The notes under the pieces are model-generated. The model did no database searches. It saw only the letters and a list, made by a program, of their open reading frames with translations, and had not been told where the DNA came from. This document shows positions 61,489-64,000 of a stretch of 64,000 nt of DNA, piece after piece. This DNA comes from JAFGXF01 sp963732595. GTDB taxonomy: Bacteria > Chloroflexota > Anaerolineae > Anaerolineales > Anaerolineaceae. Positions within the stretch are counted from its first letter, which is position 1; each line of letters opens with the position of its first letter. Position numbers and translations under genes: made by a program. The stretch lies in contig CAVSZZ010000002.1 of NCBI GenBank assembly GCA_963732595.1, forward strand, positions 1,240,001 to 1,304,000. Direction: 5' to 3'.

Positions 61489-62474
61489 CCCCCTTGCCTG
61501 AACAACCGGATATAAAGCTTATAGACCCGGTAGGGCAAATTTTGATACACCCGGTCAAATGCACCGGGCAAATGGGTTAGTTTGCCACCGAATCCGCGTT
61601 TAAAGCGATAGACACCCCACAGACCGTCATGGCGTTCATTGAAGTGATTCTCAAGGAAGTCCTCATCATGATCGGGCACTCCCCATAGATCGTAGTGCAA
61701 GCAGCCCCGGTTTTTTGCCCAGAGCATTGCTTCCCATTGCAACAGGTATGTGGGCATCAGGTGACGTTTCTGATTCCCGGATGCTCCATATAAGTACCAG
61801 GCACGTTTACCGGCTACAAAGACCATCAGCGCAGCGAGTGTTTCACCCTCATGGAAGGCTGCGAATAATTCACATGCCCCACCGGGGTGAAATAGATCAT
61901 AAGCCTGGCGGTAATAATCAAGGGAATGAATGCCGAAAGTGTCCCGTTCCCCGGTCGTTAACATCATGCGATGGAAACCGGCAATATCTGACCATGGCTG
62001 GATGGTGACATCCTTTTTTCGTGCCAACCCGATGTTATATCGGGTTTTTTGTTTCATGCGTGACAGCAGGTTTTCGTCAGAGTCTGCCAGGTCAATAATG
62101 ATCGTCCGTTGCGGTTGGATCACTTGGGGGCTGGTGATGTATCCCGGCAACCGGGTCTCGATATCCAGCAGATTAATGCCCTCATCCAGTTCTACCTTGA
62201 GAAAAGAAATCCCAGCCTGAAGGCAATATTGATCGATTTCTCCCCTTAGAGACGACCAATCATTTCCGAGGGGTCCCATTGGAAGGTAAGCCATTTTTTG
62301 ACCCAATGGCAACCTGCGGATTAATACCTGGGCGCCAGAATCGCCGTTGATGAATCTGATAGGTTCCCAACCAAAATGGCTTTTTAACTCACCCCACCCG
62401 GCGCTTTGAAGAATATGCGCTTCAGGGTGACTGGCGAAATAGGCAGACCATTCTGCAAGGGTGGCAATTGGCAT
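61485..62474 (-). CDS. FemAB-like aminoacyltransferase / GNAT 2
   Basis: 329 residues, paralogue of the next gene: 'EAHILQSAGWGELKSHFGWEPIRF', 'LLSRMKQKTRYNIGLARKKDVTIQ', 'KRAWYLYGASGNQKRHLMPTYLLQWEAMLWAKNRGCLHYDLWGVPDHD', 'LWGVYRFKRGFGGKLTHLPGAFD'. Two adjacent FemAB copies suggest successive additions to an interpeptide bridge, as FemA and FemB do in Staphylococcus. It starts directly at the stop of the dehydratase gene and overlaps the next gene by 4 bp. Confidence 0.93.
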   Translation of the reverse strand: MPIATLAEWSAYFASHPEAHILQSAGWGELKSHFGWEPIRFINGDSGAQVLIRRLPLGQKMAYLPMGPLGNDWSSLRGEIDQYCLQAGISFLKVELDEGINLLDIETRLPGYITSPQVIQPQRTIIIDLADSDENLLSRMKQKTRYNIGLARKKDVTIQPWSDIAGFHRMMLTTGERDTFGIHSLDYYRQAYDLFHPGGACELFAAFHEGETLAALMVFVAGKRAWYLYGASGNQKRHLMPTYLLQWEAMLWAKNRGCLHYDLWGVPDHDEDFLENHFNERHDGLWGVYRFKRGFGGKLTHLPGAFDRVYQNLPYRVYKLYIRLFRQGG

Positions 62475-64000
62475 TTAATCGATCGATGTGAGTGTGGGGG
62501 GAGGAGTGGCTTCCACTGCTGCTCCGGGGATCAGTTCATCCAGCAATTTGATTATCGTGTTGGCATCACCTTCATCAGCCAGGCGGGCGAGCTCGTCAAT
62601 CGAGTCGACCAACTCCTTGCCATCAAGCTGGTTCTCAAGCTCAATTTGAAAGATATCCGGATTGCGGGTGGGGATGGTCTTGCAGCCTTCATCCCACAGA
62701 TCCTCACTCAACTTTTCACCGCGCCGAATACCGGTCGTGACGATTTCGATGTCTCGCCCCGGTTCCAGGCCGGATAGCCGGATAAGGTCCTCAGCCAGAT
62801 CCTGGATCTTGACCTGCTCACCCATATTCAGCATGAATAGCTCACCGCCTTTTCCCATGGCAGCCGCTTGCAGGACGAGGTTGACTGCCTCGGGGATGGT
62901 CATAAAGTAGCGTTTCATATCCGGGTGAGTGATGGTAACCGGACCGCCATTGGCGATCTGGCGTTTAAATAGAGGCACAACACTTCCACGGCTGCCCAGA
63001 ACATTGCCGAAGCGTACAACTGTGAAAACGCCATCCCGCTGGTCAGCAGCAGATAAAACGATCATCTCGGCGATGCGCTTGGTAGCCCCCATGATATTAA
63101 CCGGACGGATTGCCTTATCAGATGAGATTAAGATAAATTTTTCAACGCCATGCTTCAACGCCGCATCCACCAGGCATCGTGTACCGACGATGTTGTTGGT
63201 GATCGCATCTTCTGGATTCAACTCCATCAGGGGGACATGCTTGTGAGCCGCCGTGTGAAAAACAACATCCGGGTGATAGTCACGAAAGATAGATGAAATG
63301 CGAAGATAATTGCGAATATCTGCGATAACCGGATGCATCGTCAGACCTGGAAAGATCTCCTGCATCTCAAGACTGGCGCTGAAAATGCTGTTCTCGCCAT
63401 GGCCCAGCATGATGAGCGCCTTGGGTCCCCAACGGGCGATTTGCTTGCATAATTCCTGGCCAATGGATCCACCTGCACCGGTGACGAGGACGGTCTTACC
63501 ACGCAAGCTTCCGCCCACCAGTTTGGTATCGGTATTGGCAGGCTCACGACGCAGCAGGTCTGTGATCTCAACTTCTCTTAGCCGGTTGATGCTGACTTTG
63601 CCTCCCAACAATTCATACAGGCCTGGCATGGTGGAGGATTTTACGTTCTTACTGCGACAGGCATTGGTAACCTGGCGGATGACCTTGCCCGGCGCACTGG
63701 GGATGGCCATGATCACTTCATCTATCTTGTATTGCTCGATGGATTCGGTGATACTGGCGATGGTGCCGATGACTGGTACACCATGAATTTGATTGTTTTG
63801 CTTTGCCGGGTTATCGTCCAGAAAGCCAACCGGGTTTTTCCCAAGTTGGGGGTTTTTCTGCAATTCCTTTGCAACCAGTGCCCCCGCGTCTCCGGCGCCA
63901 ACAATGAGGATGCGCAAACCCTCGCCGTTCCTGGTGGAAGTATTGGACATGCGACGGTTTTCAGCGATCAAACGCAATGAAAAACGTAATCCACCCACAA
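62475..64000 (-). CDS. FlaA1/CapD-type nucleoside-diphosphate-sugar epimerase/dehydratase (N-terminus beyond the window)
   Basis: 508 visible residues. First a CoA-binding-like Rossmann domain ('ILIVGAGDAGALVAKELQ'), then the SDR domain: 'VLVTGAGGSIGQELCKQIA', 'HTAAHKHVPLMELNP', 'SSDKAIRPVNIMGATKR' (catalytic Ser/Asp region of this group), 'FGNVLGSRGSVVPLFKRQI', 'RRGEKLSEDLW'. Members such as WbpM, PglF and CapD dehydrate UDP-GlcNAc or similar for surface polysaccharides. The usual N-terminal membrane helices are missing because the gene continues past the right edge ('LRFSLRLIAENRR' is just after them). First gene visible of the envelope operon. Confidence 0.93.
   Translation of the reverse strand, partial: VGGLRFSLRLIAENRRMSNTSTRNGEGLRILIVGAGDAGALVAKELQKNPQLGKNPVGFLDDNPAKQNNQIHGVPVIGTIASITESIEQYKIDEVIMAIPSAPGKVIRQVTNACRSKNVKSSTMPGLYELLGGKVSINRLREVEITDLLRREPANTDTKLVGGSLRGKTVLVTGAGGSIGQELCKQIARWGPKALIMLGHGENSIFSASLEMQEIFPGLTMHPVIADIRNYLRISSIFRDYHPDVVFHTAAHKHVPLMELNPEDAITNNIVGTRCLVDAALKHGVEKFILISSDKAIRPVNIMGATKRIAEMIVLSAADQRDGVFTVVRFGNVLGSRGSVVPLFKRQIANGGPVTITHPDMKRYFMTIPEAVNLVLQAAAMGKGGELFMLNMGEQVKIQDLAEDLIRLSGLEPGRDIEIVTTGIRRGEKLSEDLWDEGCKTIPTRNPDIFQIELENQLDGKELVDSIDELARLADEGDANTIIKLLDELIPGAAVEATPPPTLTSID

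Overview
This window most likely comes from a member of Chloroflexota, probably class Anaerolineae. No rRNA or long marker gene is present, so this rests on style: secreted and membrane proteins with Thr-Pro-rich linkers (54354-54731, 56442-57285), a kinase fused to TolB-type repeats, and Firmicutes-like housekeeping genes (rny, a DnaD-like gene, a YacL-type PIN-TRAM gene, a T-box in front of leuS) in a genome of moderate G+C.

Layout. 1-1984: 3' end of an OmpR-type response regulator and its histidine kinase. 2055-8880: a compact bacterial microcompartment (BMC) locus. A divergent GntR/UTRA regulator is followed by one plus-strand operon: RpiB-like isomerase, deoxyribose-phosphate aldolase (DeoC), BMC-P, CoA-acylating aldehyde dehydrogenase, BMC-H, BMC-T, a small unknown protein, two more BMC-P and a YacP/NYN ribonuclease. 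This is the gene content of the sugar-phosphate-utilising (SPU) BMC type: DeoC would release acetaldehyde from deoxyribose 5-phosphate inside the shell, and the dehydrogenase would turn it into acetyl-CoA. 9169-13187 (minus): a replication operon of bifunctional nuclease, dnaB, a DnaD-like protein and a helicase-loader-like protein with two AAA+ modules. 13368-18876: a degenerate response regulator, a large unknown membrane protein, a BioF2-type acetyltransferase, a CapA-like lipoprotein and a small membrane protein. 18931-21185: tRNA-Lys, methylmalonyl-CoA mutase large subunit and epimerase. 21245-27202: UMF1 transporter, uvrA, rnz and small membrane proteins. 27203-30724: a broken small gene, a structured RNA candidate, recX, rny and a metallo-beta-lactamase-fold hydrolase. 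30956-35739: transporter, esterase, M24 peptidase and a polytopic membrane protein. 35964-39227: two tRNA-Ala genes and T-box-controlled leuS. 39268-47423: rhomboid, gmk, zinc-ribbon protein, metallopeptidase-like protein, PIN-TRAM protein, cysS, subtilase and rlmB. 47583-59380: M28 peptidase, tRNA-Arg, phosphodiesterase-like membrane protein, triple-repeat secreted protein, transporter, Thr-Pro-rich proteins, PHP phosphoesterase, psuG and the Ser/Thr kinase. 59387-64000 (minus): an overlapping envelope operon of a FlaA1/CapD-type dehydratase, two FemAB-like transferases and a PLP enzyme.

Two points stand out. First, the BMC locus has unusual cargo: candidate encapsulation helices on four proteins, a four-Cys cluster in the DeoC extension, Asp in place of the usual RpiB Cys, a Gly-rich shell pore motif, and a near-ideal sigma-70 promoter overlapped by GntR-type operator-like sites. 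Second, at least seven otherwise normal genes are broken by what look like single-base insertions, ten events all in the same direction. That pattern points to sequencing or assembly error more than to gene decay, and it affects how those genes should be read.
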